Origin: Dehalococcoidia bacterium
GTDB lineage: Bacteria > Chloroflexota > Dehalococcoidia > UBA2979
DNA length: 8,617 bases
Assembly: GCA_018700215.1 (NCBI GenBank)
Contig: JABIST010000311.1
Location: forward strand, 1 to 8,617
Reading direction: 5' to 3'
A model generated the notes under the pieces. It ran no database searches and was not told the origin of the DNA. It saw only the letters and a list, made by a program, of their open reading frames with translations. This document shows, one piece after another, positions 1 to 5,760 of the stretch. The translations under genes and the position numbers were made by a program. The stretch's first letter is position 1. The number at the start of each line of letters is the position of its first letter.

Positions 1-632
1 CGCTCAACGCCTTCCTGGTCGACACCGACATGCCGGGCTTCGAGGTGACCTCGATCGACCGGAAGATGGGGGTGCGTGGCGTCCCGACCGGGGTGCTGAC
101 CTTCGATGAGGTGCGAGTGCCGGCGGCGAATCTGGTTGGCGAGCAAGAGGGGCTGGGGATGCGGGCGCCGCTGGCGACGCTGAACTCGCTCCGCCCGGTG
201 GTTGGGGCACGAGGGGTGGGCCTGGGCGAGGGCGCGCTGGATTACGCACTGAAGTTTGCCCGCGAACGCCGCGCGTTCGGTGGGCCGCTGACGGACTTGC
301 AGGCGATTCAGATGAAGCTGGCCGAGATGGCGATCGACATCGAAGCCGCGCGGATGCTGGTCTACCAGGGCTCGTGGATGGTGGACCAGGGTCGGTTCGG
401 CCCGGAGCACGGGCACATGCTGTCGGTAGCGAAGGCGTACGCGACGGAGATGGCGAACCGCGTCGCCTCGGAGGCGATGCAGATCCTCGGTGGTCAGGGC
501 TACATGATGGATCACCCGCTGGAGCGTCATTACCGCGACGCGCGCCAGCTGATGATCGTGGAAGGCACCTCGGAGATTCAGCGGCTGGTGATCTCGCGCG
601 CGCTGATGACAGGCAATCTCAACTACGCGTAA
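1..632 (+). CDS. Acyl-CoA dehydrogenase, C-terminal half (5' truncated by window)
   Basis: FAD-dependent acyl-CoA dehydrogenase, which introduces the alpha-beta double bond into acyl-CoA thioesters and passes electrons to electron-transfer flavoprotein in the cytoplasm. The reading frame is open from base 3, so the gene starts outside the window; 209 residues are visible of a family usually near 380. Seen in order: the end of the middle beta domain (KMGVRG, FDEVRVP), then the all-helical C-terminal domain with RERRAFGGPLTDLQAIQ, the ILGGQGYMMDHPLERHYRDAR segment and IVEGTSEIQR. The Glu of the EGTSEIQ motif (residue 187 of the visible part) is at the position of the catalytic base in medium-chain type enzymes. 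Substrate chain length cannot be told from this portion. It ends with TAA, 12 nt from the stop of the convergent lipoprotein gene. The family is certain; the specific substrate is unknown. Confidence 0.97.
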   Translation, partial: LNAFLVDTDMPGFEVTSIDRKMGVRGVPTGVLTFDEVRVPAANLVGEQEGLGMRAPLATLNSLRPVVGARGVGLGEGALDYALKFARERRAFGGPLTDLQAIQMKLAEMAIDIEAARMLVYQGSWMVDQGRFGPEHGHMLSVAKAYATEMANRVASEAMQILGGQGYMMDHPLERHYRDARQLMIVEGTSEIQRLVISRALMTGNLNYA

Positions 633-644
633 CGGTGCCGCGGA

Positions 645-1844
645 CTAGTTGCCGCCTGCCGAGGCGGTTGCGGTTGCCTCAGCGGCGGCGGCCTCGGCCG
701 CGATCTGGGCGAGGCGGTTCTGCTCTGCCTGGACCGGATCGTGGGGTCGCGCCGCAGCCTCGAGCCAGGCGGGCCACGACTCCTTGGGCAGGCCGCCCAC
801 CTCCATCAGTCCGAGATTCGCCACCAGGTCCTCGGGTGGGCCGGTGGCGTAGGAGAGGTCCTCAGCCAGTAGCCAGATCAGCAGAGGCGAGCCAAGCCGG
901 TCTGCATCCTCCAGCAGCCGCTGCAAGTACCGCCGCTGCTCGGCGGGTGTGGAGGCGTTGATTCCTTCGCGTCCGGTGCCAGAGGCGTAGCCGGACGAGA
1001 CGAACGCCACCGGCAATTCGGTGTGATCGAGAATCTGCCGGTAGTAGAACGGCTCCACCTTTCGTACGACCGCGAAGGCGAATGATGGGTAGGTGGTGAT
1101 CCCGAGCACATCGAGGCGACCTTCAAAATCTTCGAGCAACTCCCAACGAGCGACGTGCGGCGGTAGCCAGGGGATCACACCGAGCAGCTCCTCGTACTGG
1201 AAGCTGGTGAGCACCTGCGTCTCGGGCGACGTCTGATGTAGTTCGTCGTAGATCTCGGAGTAGATTTCGACGAACTGCTGGTAGGCGTCCGGGTCTTGCT
1301 CGAAGGTGACATTCACCTCGTGGCCGATCACGAGGTAGGCGGGCTGCACGTTGCGTGCGACGAAGAGCGCGTCTGCCCGCAGCGCCTGTCGCAGCTCTTC
1401 GTCTGCCAGCGTCAGCCCGGTGTGGCTGGCAGGCAGTGCCTGCAGCCGGTCGCGCGCTGTCGGGTCGAACACGTCGAGCACGTAGACGAGGTTGAGACCG
1501 CGCAGGTCCGCGGCACGTTGCTCAGCCAGTGTCTGTTCGCGGAGTGTGCGGGAGACGTTCGCACCCGGCAGGAAGTTCGCCCAGGCCGGCGGTCGTTGAA
1601 TCAGCAGCGCCTCACCGTGGTTCGCGGCCAGGTCGTAGGTCTCGAGGTATGCCGCCTCGGTCAGTTCGCCGGGGATCGAAGAGAAGCCCAGCAGGAAACT
1701 GCGCGCGGCGCCGGCCGTTGGTCGCGACTGCGGGACGAAGCCGGTCGGCTCGGCTCGCTCTTCGCGACAGGCGACGGCGAGTGAGGCGGCGAGCAACACG
1801 AGGCCGAGCACCGCGAGACGTCGGGGGGTGGTTAAGAGTGCCAC
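645..1844 (-). CDS. Lipoprotein with glycoside-hydrolase-like TIM-barrel domain, probably non-catalytic
   Basis: A 399-residue predicted lipoprotein. The N-terminus has two Arg (8-9), a hydrophobic stretch at about 10-25 and a lipobox-like LAVAC with Cys26, so export and lipid anchoring are likely, although Ala rather than Leu at -3 is not ideal. Residues about 50-380 read like a (beta/alpha)8 clan-A type glycosidase: YLVIGHEVN (Glu176, at the acid/base position of strand 4), LDVLGITTYPSF (about 244-255), and LPVAFVSSGYASG (277-289), which aligns with the strand-7 motif usually written PVxxxETGW. Ser283 sits where the nucleophile Glu should be. The last 27 residues are Ala-rich and low in complexity. 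The start is GTG, because an in-frame TGA lies two codons upstream. No separate Shine-Dalgarno is evident, and a promoter ends 6 nt before the GTG, so the mRNA is probably leaderless. Could be a sugar-binding pseudoenzyme; the substrate is unknown. Confidence 0.85.
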   Translation of the reverse strand: MALLTTPRRLAVLGLVLLAASLAVACREERAEPTGFVPQSRPTAGAARSFLLGFSSIPGELTEAAYLETYDLAANHGEALLIQRPPAWANFLPGANVSRTLREQTLAEQRAADLRGLNLVYVLDVFDPTARDRLQALPASHTGLTLADEELRQALRADALFVARNVQPAYLVIGHEVNVTFEQDPDAYQQFVEIYSEIYDELHQTSPETQVLTSFQYEELLGVIPWLPPHVARWELLEDFEGRLDVLGITTYPSFAFAVVRKVEPFYYRQILDHTELPVAFVSSGYASGTGREGINASTPAEQRRYLQRLLEDADRLGSPLLIWLLAEDLSYATGPPEDLVANLGLMEVGGLPKESWPAWLEAAARPHDPVQAEQNRLAQIAAEAAAAEATATASAGGN

Positions 1845-1879
1845 CCCTCAATTGTCGTGACCACGCCCCCGGTGATCAA
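1845..1879 (-). promoter_or_regulatory. Leaderless-type promoter of the lipoprotein gene
   Basis: On the minus strand, TTGATC (1879-1874) is followed after exactly 17 nt by GACAAT (1856-1851), and 6 nt later by the GTG start at 1844. The hexamers match TTGACA and TATAAT at 4 of 6 positions each. Transcription would begin at or next to the first base of the start codon, giving a leaderless mRNA. This agrees with the lack of room for a ribosome binding site after the in-frame TGA. Assigned from spacing and consensus only. Confidence 0.45.
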
Positions 1880-1914
1880 ACGCGTGGTGGAGACGGGGGG
1901 TGCATCGGGGTTCC

Positions 1915-1948
1915 CCTGTGACGGTTATCCACAGGTTGTCCCGACAAT
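1915..1948 (+). promoter_or_regulatory. Intergenic control region with a DnaA-box-like 9-mer, two inverted repeats and a -10-like hexamer
   Basis: The divergent spacer before the 80-residue ORF contains TTATCCACA (1925-1933), identical to the classic DnaA box. It lies inside an imperfect dyad CCTGTG (1915-1920) / CACAGG (1930-1935). Immediately downstream is a second dyad, TTGTC-CC-GACAA (1936-1947). GACAAT (1943-1948) lies 7 nt before the ATG and repeats the -10-like hexamer of the oppositely oriented lipoprotein promoter. No good -35 is visible; GTGACG at 1918-1923 would need a 19-nt spacer. Binding by DnaA is inference from one 9-mer; no replication genes are in the window. Confidence 0.3.
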
Positions 1949-1955
1949 CTGACAA

Positions 1956-2198
1956 ATGGCTCTCTGGACACTAGACGACCTTCACCACGCGCTTGGCGCA
2001 GCCACTTCGCGTGGCGATGCGCGCGCGGCGGTGCGGCGTGCGGCTCGCATCGTTGGTGTGCGGACGCATGATGCGCTGGATCTGCACGAGCTGGTTCGTC
2101 TCTGTTCCGCACTGTCTGCGGAGGGTGGCCTGATTCAACAGGTTGCCGAGGAGATCGCCAGCGAAGCGCTGCGCGATGAGAGCCGGAACGCGGCCTAG
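1956..2198 (+). CDS. Unrecognised 80-residue helical protein
   Basis: No family is recognised. The protein is predicted soluble and almost wholly helical: LDDLHHALGAATSRG, then a basic amphipathic stretch ARAAVRRAARIVGVRT (about 22-37), then LDLHELVRLCSALSAEGGLIQ and an acidic helix ending EEIASEALRDE. There is one Cys (50), with no membrane segment or signal peptide. The alternation of hydrophobic and charged residues and the codon pattern favour a real gene over a chance frame. No Shine-Dalgarno precedes the ATG; a GACAAT hexamer 7 nt upstream suggests a leaderless mRNA. The TAG stop shares a CTAG with the TAG stop of the convergent gene. A role as a small regulatory or adaptor protein is possible but not shown. 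Confidence 0.65.
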   Translation: MALWTLDDLHHALGAATSRGDARAAVRRAARIVGVRTHDALDLHELVRLCSALSAEGGLIQQVAEEIASEALRDESRNAA

Positions 2199-2677
2199 TC
2201 CTCGTCGAACATTGCCTCACGCGCCACGTCGCCCCAGGAGAAGAGGGCGGCGGCGAAGCGGATGCCGGATGCACCTTCGGCGATGCGCCGGTTCAGATCT
2301 TCGACGCGGATGCTGCGCACGAAGTGCTCGACGCGGTCACCGACGCCGTCTTCGCCGTAGAAATCGATCGGGCGGAACACGCCGAATGTGGTGGAGGCGA
2401 GTGGGTCGCCGCCGGGTACCGCACAGGCTAGTGCCAGTGCGAGCTGGTCGATCCCGTAGGGACGGCGCGTCTCGGAGATGCGCTCGCGACACCACACCAG
2501 AATCTCCTCGGTCAGTCGCTCGACGTGACTCGTCTCAAGTACTGCCTGCTCGAGCACCCAGTCTTGCTTCGAGAGGCCGGTGCCAGATCGAATCGAGTCT
2601 TCGATGCGGCGGCGAACCGGGTCCGGGCGCAGGCGGTTGAACAGGTCAGTCAGCAACGTCAGTCTCCACTCATGCAT
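2195..2677 (-). CDS. Unrecognised 160-residue protein
   Basis: No family is recognised. It is a soluble, mixed-charge protein without signal peptide or membrane segment. The N-terminal part is basic and Leu/Arg-rich (LLTDLFNRLRPDPVRRRIEDS, split here as residues 8-28), followed by helices with SKQDWVLEQAVLE (36-48) and HVERLTEEILVWCRERI (51-67). The middle holds GIDQLALALACAVPGGDPL (75-93) and RPIDFYGEDGVGD (102-114). The C-terminal part, IRFAAALFSWGDVAREAMF, is well ordered. This composition looks like a conserved globular protein. ATG at 2677 gives the longest frame; no clear ribosome binding site precedes it, as for its neighbours. The gene is divergent from the 146-residue ORF at 2769 and overlaps the stop of the 80-residue gene by 4 nt (CTAG, 2195-2198). 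Confidence 0.72.
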   Translation of the reverse strand: MHEWRLTLLTDLFNRLRPDPVRRRIEDSIRSGTGLSKQDWVLEQAVLETSHVERLTEEILVWCRERISETRRPYGIDQLALALACAVPGGDPLASTTFGVFRPIDFYGEDGVGDRVEHFVRSIRVEDLNRRIAEGASGIRFAAALFSWGDVAREAMFDED

Positions 2678-2730
2678 TCAGGGAATACCCGTTGAGGGGA
2701 AGCCCTGATGAATCATCGGCAGTTCCCTGA
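2678..2730. repeat. Inverted repeats in the divergent intergenic region
   Basis: TCAGGGAA (2678-2685) is an exact reverse complement of TTCCCTGA (2723-2730). Between them lies the perfect 11-bp palindrome GATGA-A-TCATC (2707-2717, odd centre at 2712). A smaller GGG-AATA-CCC (2681-2690) is nested at the left. The array sits between two divergently transcribed genes, where a regulator could bind to control both. The outer arms could also form a stem in RNA. No known operator consensus is matched. Confidence 0.4.
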
Positions 2731-2756
2731 GTTCCATCAGCCTCTTTCGAACCGGG

Positions 2757-2768
2757 TAGACTGCGCCG
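2757..2768 (+). promoter_or_regulatory. -10 element of a leaderless promoter for the 146-residue ORF
   Basis: TAGACT (2757-2762) fits the TANNNT -10 pattern and is separated by exactly 6 nt (2763-2768) from the GTG start at 2769. This is the spacing typical of leaderless genes in GC-rich Actinobacteria and Deinococcus-group bacteria. There is no Shine-Dalgarno. The -35 is weak; TTCCAT at 2732-2737 would give a 19-nt spacer. Confidence 0.45.
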
Positions 2769-3209
2769 GTGGACGGTGACCGAACCTTCGACCTGGATGA
2801 GTTACGCGCCGCTCTTGAGGAGCGCGATCATCTGCTGATGCGTTTCGAGACCGTCACGCTGCGGCTGTTCGTGGACTTCCGCACGAGTAGCGAGGTGGAA
2901 CCAGCGATCCTGGTGCTCCAGGCCGTGAACTCGTTCCGTGAACGCCTGATCTCGCTCCGGCGGGCGCGCCCGGAACTGCCGGTGCCCGATCAGCTCCAGG
3001 TGGCCACCTGGCCGTTGCGGATCGGCTCGCTTGAGCGGCTCGGGGTGCTGGATACGATCCGCGCTCGACTGGTTGAGGACGGCGCATCCGAGGCGCTCCA
3101 CCAACTGGGGGATGCGGTGCAGGAGCTGGCGGCAGCGGAGCGTGCGGAGGTGCGGCGAGCGATCAGCGGCGAGGGGTATCGCACCCTCTGGACGGCGCCG
3201 CGCAGCTAG
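2769..3209 (+). CDS. Unrecognised 146-residue protein, first gene of a three-gene operon
   Basis: No family is recognised. The product is soluble and mostly helical: an acidic N-terminus with DLDELRAALEERDHLLMRF (9-27), a beta-like TLRLFVDFRT (30-39), helices about 44-66 rich in Arg, then a compact conserved-looking core LPVPDQLQVATWPLRIGSLE (70-89), and a C-terminal helical hairpin about 93-134 with many Ala/Glu/Arg. There is no signal peptide, transmembrane segment or Cys. The start is GTG behind a leaderless-type -10. Its TAG stop overlaps the GTG start of the zincin gene by one base (TAGTG), which implies translational coupling and a related function or shared expression. It could be a partner or regulator of the protease; that is inference from position only. 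Confidence 0.75.
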   Translation: MDGDRTFDLDELRAALEERDHLLMRFETVTLRLFVDFRTSSEVEPAILVLQAVNSFRERLISLRRARPELPVPDQLQVATWPLRIGSLERLGVLDTIRARLVEDGASEALHQLGDAVQELAAAERAEVRRAISGEGYRTLWTAPRS

Positions 3210-3565
3210 TGAACCGCGATCGCTTTCGTCGACTGGTCCATCGCGCTCTTCGTGAGTTGCCGCCGGAGGCACTTCGCCAACTCGACAATGTCGAGGTCAC
3301 GATTGAACGGGAGCCGGCTGGCGGGGACCTGGACGCGGCGGAGGGTGGGCAGTGGCTGTTCGGTCTGTACGTGGGCACGCCGCTGACGGAGCGTGCCGAC
3401 TACCACCTGACCCTGCCCGACCGTATCGTCATCTTCCAACGTCCGCTTGAACGGGCGTTTCATCCACGAGACATCCCCGAACAGGTGCGCATCACCGTCC
3501 TACACGAGATTGCCCACCACTTCGGGATCGACGACGAGCGGTTGCACGAACTCGGCTACGAGTAG
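3209..3565 (+). CDS. Minimal zincin-type metallopeptidase family protein (DUF1025/Zincin_1-like)
   Basis: A 118-residue member of the small bacterial metallopeptidase family represented by Thermus TTHA0227. The signature at the C-terminus is HEIAH (99-103), giving the zinc ligands His99 and His103 with catalytic Glu100, followed by HFGIDDERLHELGY. Asp108, four residues after His104, is at the expected third-ligand position of the HExxHxxGxxD type. The preceding sequence holds the usual family elements: a Leu/Arg-rich N-terminal helix with ELPPEALRQLDNVEV and the strand DRIVIFQRPLER that ends in the active-site helix. Size agrees with the family (about 110-135 residues). No signal peptide, so cytoplasmic. 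The GTG start overlaps the upstream stop by one base. Family assignment is strong; peptidase activity and substrate are not established for this group. Confidence 0.92.
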   Translation: MNRDRFRRLVHRALRELPPEALRQLDNVEVTIEREPAGGDLDAAEGGQWLFGLYVGTPLTERADYHLTLPDRIVIFQRPLERAFHPRDIPEQVRITVLHEIAHHFGIDDERLHELGYE

Positions 3566-3594
3566 CGCGCCGCGCCAATAGCCGGAGCAGGAAC

Positions 3595-4329
3595 GTGGTC
3601 AGCGAACTCTTCACCATCGGGATTGACGACACCGGCGAACCGGAGGGGCAGGGCACGAGCCAACTCGCTCGAGCCTGGTCAGCGGCGGTGGAGTCAGAAG
3701 GCTTCGGCCAATCACTGGGCGTCACCCGACACCAGCTCTGGGAAAGCCCGAAGGTGCCGAGCACTGGCAAGAACCGTGCACTGGCAATCATGATCGAGAC
3801 CGGACACACGGTGCTCGATGTCGAGGATCACATCGTGGACTTCGTGCGGGCGAACGCGGCTCGCAAGGCGAACGCCGCGATCGCGGTGCTCTCAAGACAC
3901 AGCGACATGCCTCACGCGCTCGCCTTCGGTCGCCGCAGCCAGCAGGAATTGATGAAGCTGGCGGACGCCGAGCGCTACGGCGCGGAAGCGAACGTGCTGC
4001 TGCGCGGGCTCGGCGGGAATCGCAACGGCATGATCGGCGCGCTCGCTGCCGCTGGCCTATGCGCTGGTGGCAAGGACGGCCTCTTCATTCAGCTTGCGGG
4101 CATTCGCCAGATCTCGGGTCGTGTCACCGCCGGTCAGATCCGCGAACGGACCGCGCTGGACAGCATCATCGACGAGGACACCGGCGAAGAACTCGACCGC
4201 GATGACATGATCGACACGTTCGACTGGGTCCGTCCGCGCATGACCGTGGACAAACCGGTGCTGCTGACGAAGCGGTCACCTGACGAAAAGAAGCTGTGGC
4301 TTCCCGTGGATCGCAAGCCCGCCAGCTAG
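3595..4329 (+). CDS. Free-standing TiaS-like (GIDDT) protein lacking tRNA-binding domains
   Basis: A 244-residue protein resembling the N-terminal half of TiaS, the archaeal tRNA-Ile2 agmatidine synthetase. Seen: the opening strand-loop FTIGIDDTGEPEGQGTS (6-22), comparable to the GIDDTDS...G-T-T opening of TiaS; a Gly-rich LRGLGGNRNGMIGALAAAGL (136-155), comparable to the kinase-domain GLIGALAA loop; and a C-terminal ferredoxin-like part with IDTFDWVRPRMTVDKPVLL (206-224), comparable to the TFDNVDW region. The zinc-ribbon and OB-fold regions that hold tRNA in TiaS are absent. In TiaS the DDTDS motif has a second acidic residue that is Gly14 here. Bacteria normally use TilS for this tRNA, so another ATP-dependent reaction is likely. 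GTG start has a good GGAG 7 nt upstream and lies 29 nt after the zincin gene. Homology is judged by eye; function unknown. Confidence 0.75.
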   Translation: MVSELFTIGIDDTGEPEGQGTSQLARAWSAAVESEGFGQSLGVTRHQLWESPKVPSTGKNRALAIMIETGHTVLDVEDHIVDFVRANAARKANAAIAVLSRHSDMPHALAFGRRSQQELMKLADAERYGAEANVLLRGLGGNRNGMIGALAAAGLCAGGKDGLFIQLAGIRQISGRVTAGQIRERTALDSIIDEDTGEELDRDDMIDTFDWVRPRMTVDKPVLLTKRSPDEKKLWLPVDRKPAS

Positions 4330-5477
4330 GCGCGTTCCGCCCACCGACGAACGAGCCGCTCCGCAGCGTCCCGCAGCGGTGGGGCTCCCAGTGCCATCGC
4401 CTGCTCGGTCGTGACACCCAGCGGCATCGAGGCTTCGGCGTCCGCCACGCCCGCTGGCCGGCCCCCGACGTGGCCCGCAACCGCGAGGCATGGTCGGCCG
4501 AGTTCGACCGCGAGTTCGGCGACGTAAGCGACGGTCTTCCCGTAACCAGTCTGTTCATCCAGCGAGCCCTCGCCCGTGACCACGAGGTCAGCCGCCTGGA
4601 TCGCTTCGCGCAGGCCGACGGCGTCCGCGACCAGCGCCGCGCCCGACTCGACGGCTGCATTCGCCCCCGCTGCCCGCGCTGCCGCGAGCAAGCCGACGGG
4701 CAGTCCGCCACCGGCTCCGGCACCGGTCTGGGTTGCCAGCGACATGTGGAGGTCTTGCTCGATTCGTCGTGCCCAGCGCGCCAGTGCACGGTCCAGTGCC
4801 GGCGCCTCCCAATCGCGCACGCCCTTCTGTGGCCCGTAGATCGCGGTTGCTCCCGCAGCGCCGAGCAGGGAATTTGTGACGTCCACGGCGACCCGCAGTT
4901 CCACACCGGCGAGCGCAGTTGAGGCGGAACGTTGATCGATTCGGGCAAGTCGCTCCAATGCCACGCCGCCTCGCGGTAGCTCCGTGCCACCGGCATCCCG
5001 TAGATACAGGCCAAGCGCCTGCGCCGCCCCAGCACCGCCGTCGTTCGATCCGCTGCCACCGACGCCGATCACGATTCGCCGCGCGCCTCGGCTCGCTGCG
5101 TGGGCAATCAACTCGCCAACGCCGAAGGTGGAAGCGCGCCCGGGGTCGCGTTGCCCGGACGGCACCAGTACCAACCCACATGCGGCGGCTGACTCGATGA
5201 CTGCGAGTGGCTGGGGGCCGCCATCCTCGAAGAGCGCGTACGTGGCCTGGACGGGGTCGCCGAGGGGGCCGGCGACCGTGGCTACTACGCGCGTGCCGTT
5301 ACCGGCGGCGAGACAGGCATCCACGGTCCCTGGTCCGCCGTCAGCCAGCGGCAGCGTCTGCAGCTGGACATCATGGAGCGCGGTGCGAATCCCGGAGGCG
5401 AGCGCCTCGGCGGCGTCGGTGGCGGTCAGTGAGCCTTTGAACTCTTGAGGGCAGACGAGTACCCGGAGTGGGGACAA
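4326..5477 (-). CDS. glxK: Glycerate kinase, type I (GlxK/GarK family)
   Basis: Phosphorylates D-glycerate with ATP, in this family normally to 2-phosphoglycerate, feeding glycerate from glyoxylate, serine or photorespiratory-like routes into glycolysis. The 383 residues match the family length. Seen: EFKGSLTATDAAEAL (12-26), LPLADGGPGT (42-51), IGVGGSGSNDGGAGAAQALG (137-156), VAVDVTNSLLG (196-206), IYGPQKG (213-219), and VVTGEGSLDEQTGYGK (299-314). Two departures from the textbook motifs are PQE for PDS before FKGS and Pro for Glu in ADGGEGT. I chose TTG at 5477: family similarity begins at LRVLVCP three residues later, GGTGGGG lies 7 nt upstream, and it follows the preceding gene's TGA by 1 nt. 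The frame stays open up to 5615, but that part resembles nothing and encodes the upstream membrane protein in another frame. TAG shares CTAG (4326-4329) with the TiaS-like gene's stop. Confidence 0.93.
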   Translation of the reverse strand: MSPLRVLVCPQEFKGSLTATDAAEALASGIRTALHDVQLQTLPLADGGPGTVDACLAAGNGTRVVATVAGPLGDPVQATYALFEDGGPQPLAVIESAAACGLVLVPSGQRDPGRASTFGVGELIAHAASRGARRIVIGVGGSGSNDGGAGAAQALGLYLRDAGGTELPRGGVALERLARIDQRSASTALAGVELRVAVDVTNSLLGAAGATAIYGPQKGVRDWEAPALDRALARWARRIEQDLHMSLATQTGAGAGGGLPVGLLAAARAAGANAAVESGAALVADAVGLREAIQAADLVVTGEGSLDEQTGYGKTVAYVAELAVELGRPCLAVAGHVGGRPAGVADAEASMPLGVTTEQAMALGAPPLRDAAERLVRRWAERA

Positions 5478-5478
5478 C

Positions 5479-5655
5479 TCAGGTGCCCCACCCGAAGTAG
5501 TGACGGAGGGCGGCGCTGAGCAGGACAGCCACCACGTATGCGAAGCCGACGCGCTTCGCGTGCCAACCAATTCGTCGCAACCGAGCCGGAGCGAACAGCA
5601 CCAGGTACAGCACAAAGATGGCCGACGCGAGGAGCAGTAAGCGTGCGATGCCCAA
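5479..5655 (-). CDS. Small two-helix membrane protein upstream of glycerate kinase
   Basis: A 58-residue frame with a TTG start, easily missed by ATG-based finding. The protein begins MGIARLLLLASAIFVLYLVL, giving a first transmembrane helix at about 6-22, followed by a strongly basic loop (RLRRIGWHAKR, 25-35) and a second hydrophobic helix at about 36-50 (GFAYVVAVLLSAAL), ending RHYFGWGT. The positive loop predicts a hairpin with the loop inside the cell. Support for reality: a strong AGGAG (complement of 5663-5667) sits 7 nt before the TTG, and the TGA stop is 1 nt from the glycerate kinase start, so the two are probably translated together. No family is recognised. A transport accessory role is possible, without evidence. 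Confidence 0.7.
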   Translation of the reverse strand: MGIARLLLLASAIFVLYLVLFAPARLRRIGWHAKRVGFAYVVAVLLSAALRHYFGWGT

Positions 5656-5720
5656 TCGATGGCTCCTTCGCTGCGCGCCCGATGCTACCGGACCGGCCCC
5701 ACCCAGGCGCAGCTGGATGC

Positions 5721-5749
5721 TTGACTAGCACACTTGTTCTGTTTATCGT
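5721..5749 (+). promoter_or_regulatory. Sigma70-type promoter of the zinc-ribbon gene
   Basis: TTGACT (5721-5726) and TATCGT (5744-5749) are separated by exactly 17 nt; they match TTGACA at 5 of 6 and TATAAT at 4 of 6 positions. The segment is AT-rich compared with its surroundings. Transcription is expected near 5756, giving a leader of about 48 nt before the ATG at 5804. Two LexA-like palindromes overlap this promoter. Confidence 0.65.
5728..5739 (+). promoter_or_regulatory. Imperfect LexA-like box in the promoter spacer
   Basis: GCACACTTGTTC fits GAAC-N4-GTTC with one mismatch (GCAC for GAAC) and lies between the -35 and -10. Its centre is 33 bp, about three helical turns, from the centre of the perfect box at 5761-5772, so two dimers would bind the same face of the DNA. 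The GTTCTG at 5736-5741 and CAGAAC at 5759-5764 form an additional inverted repeat joining the two sites. Confidence 0.4.
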
Positions 5750-5760
5750 ATCCAGTATCA

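Noticed and set aside
1907..1916. GGGG-TT-CCCC palindrome as a terminator hairpin
   Set aside because: A two-base loop cannot form a normal hairpin, no T-run follows, and it lies between divergent rather than convergent genes.
4166..5059. Long open frame (297 codons) on the minus strand
   Set aside because: It overlaps the glycerate kinase in another frame of the same strand, is dominated by Arg, Ser, Trp and Cys, and shows no family motifs. The glycerate kinase frame carries all the conserved motifs.
5478..5615. N-terminal extension of glycerate kinase by 46 residues
   Set aside because: The extension is rich in Cys, Trp and Ser, is unlike the family, and overlaps the 58-residue membrane-protein gene. 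The TTG at 5477 has better spacing to a purine-rich site and gives the normal family length.
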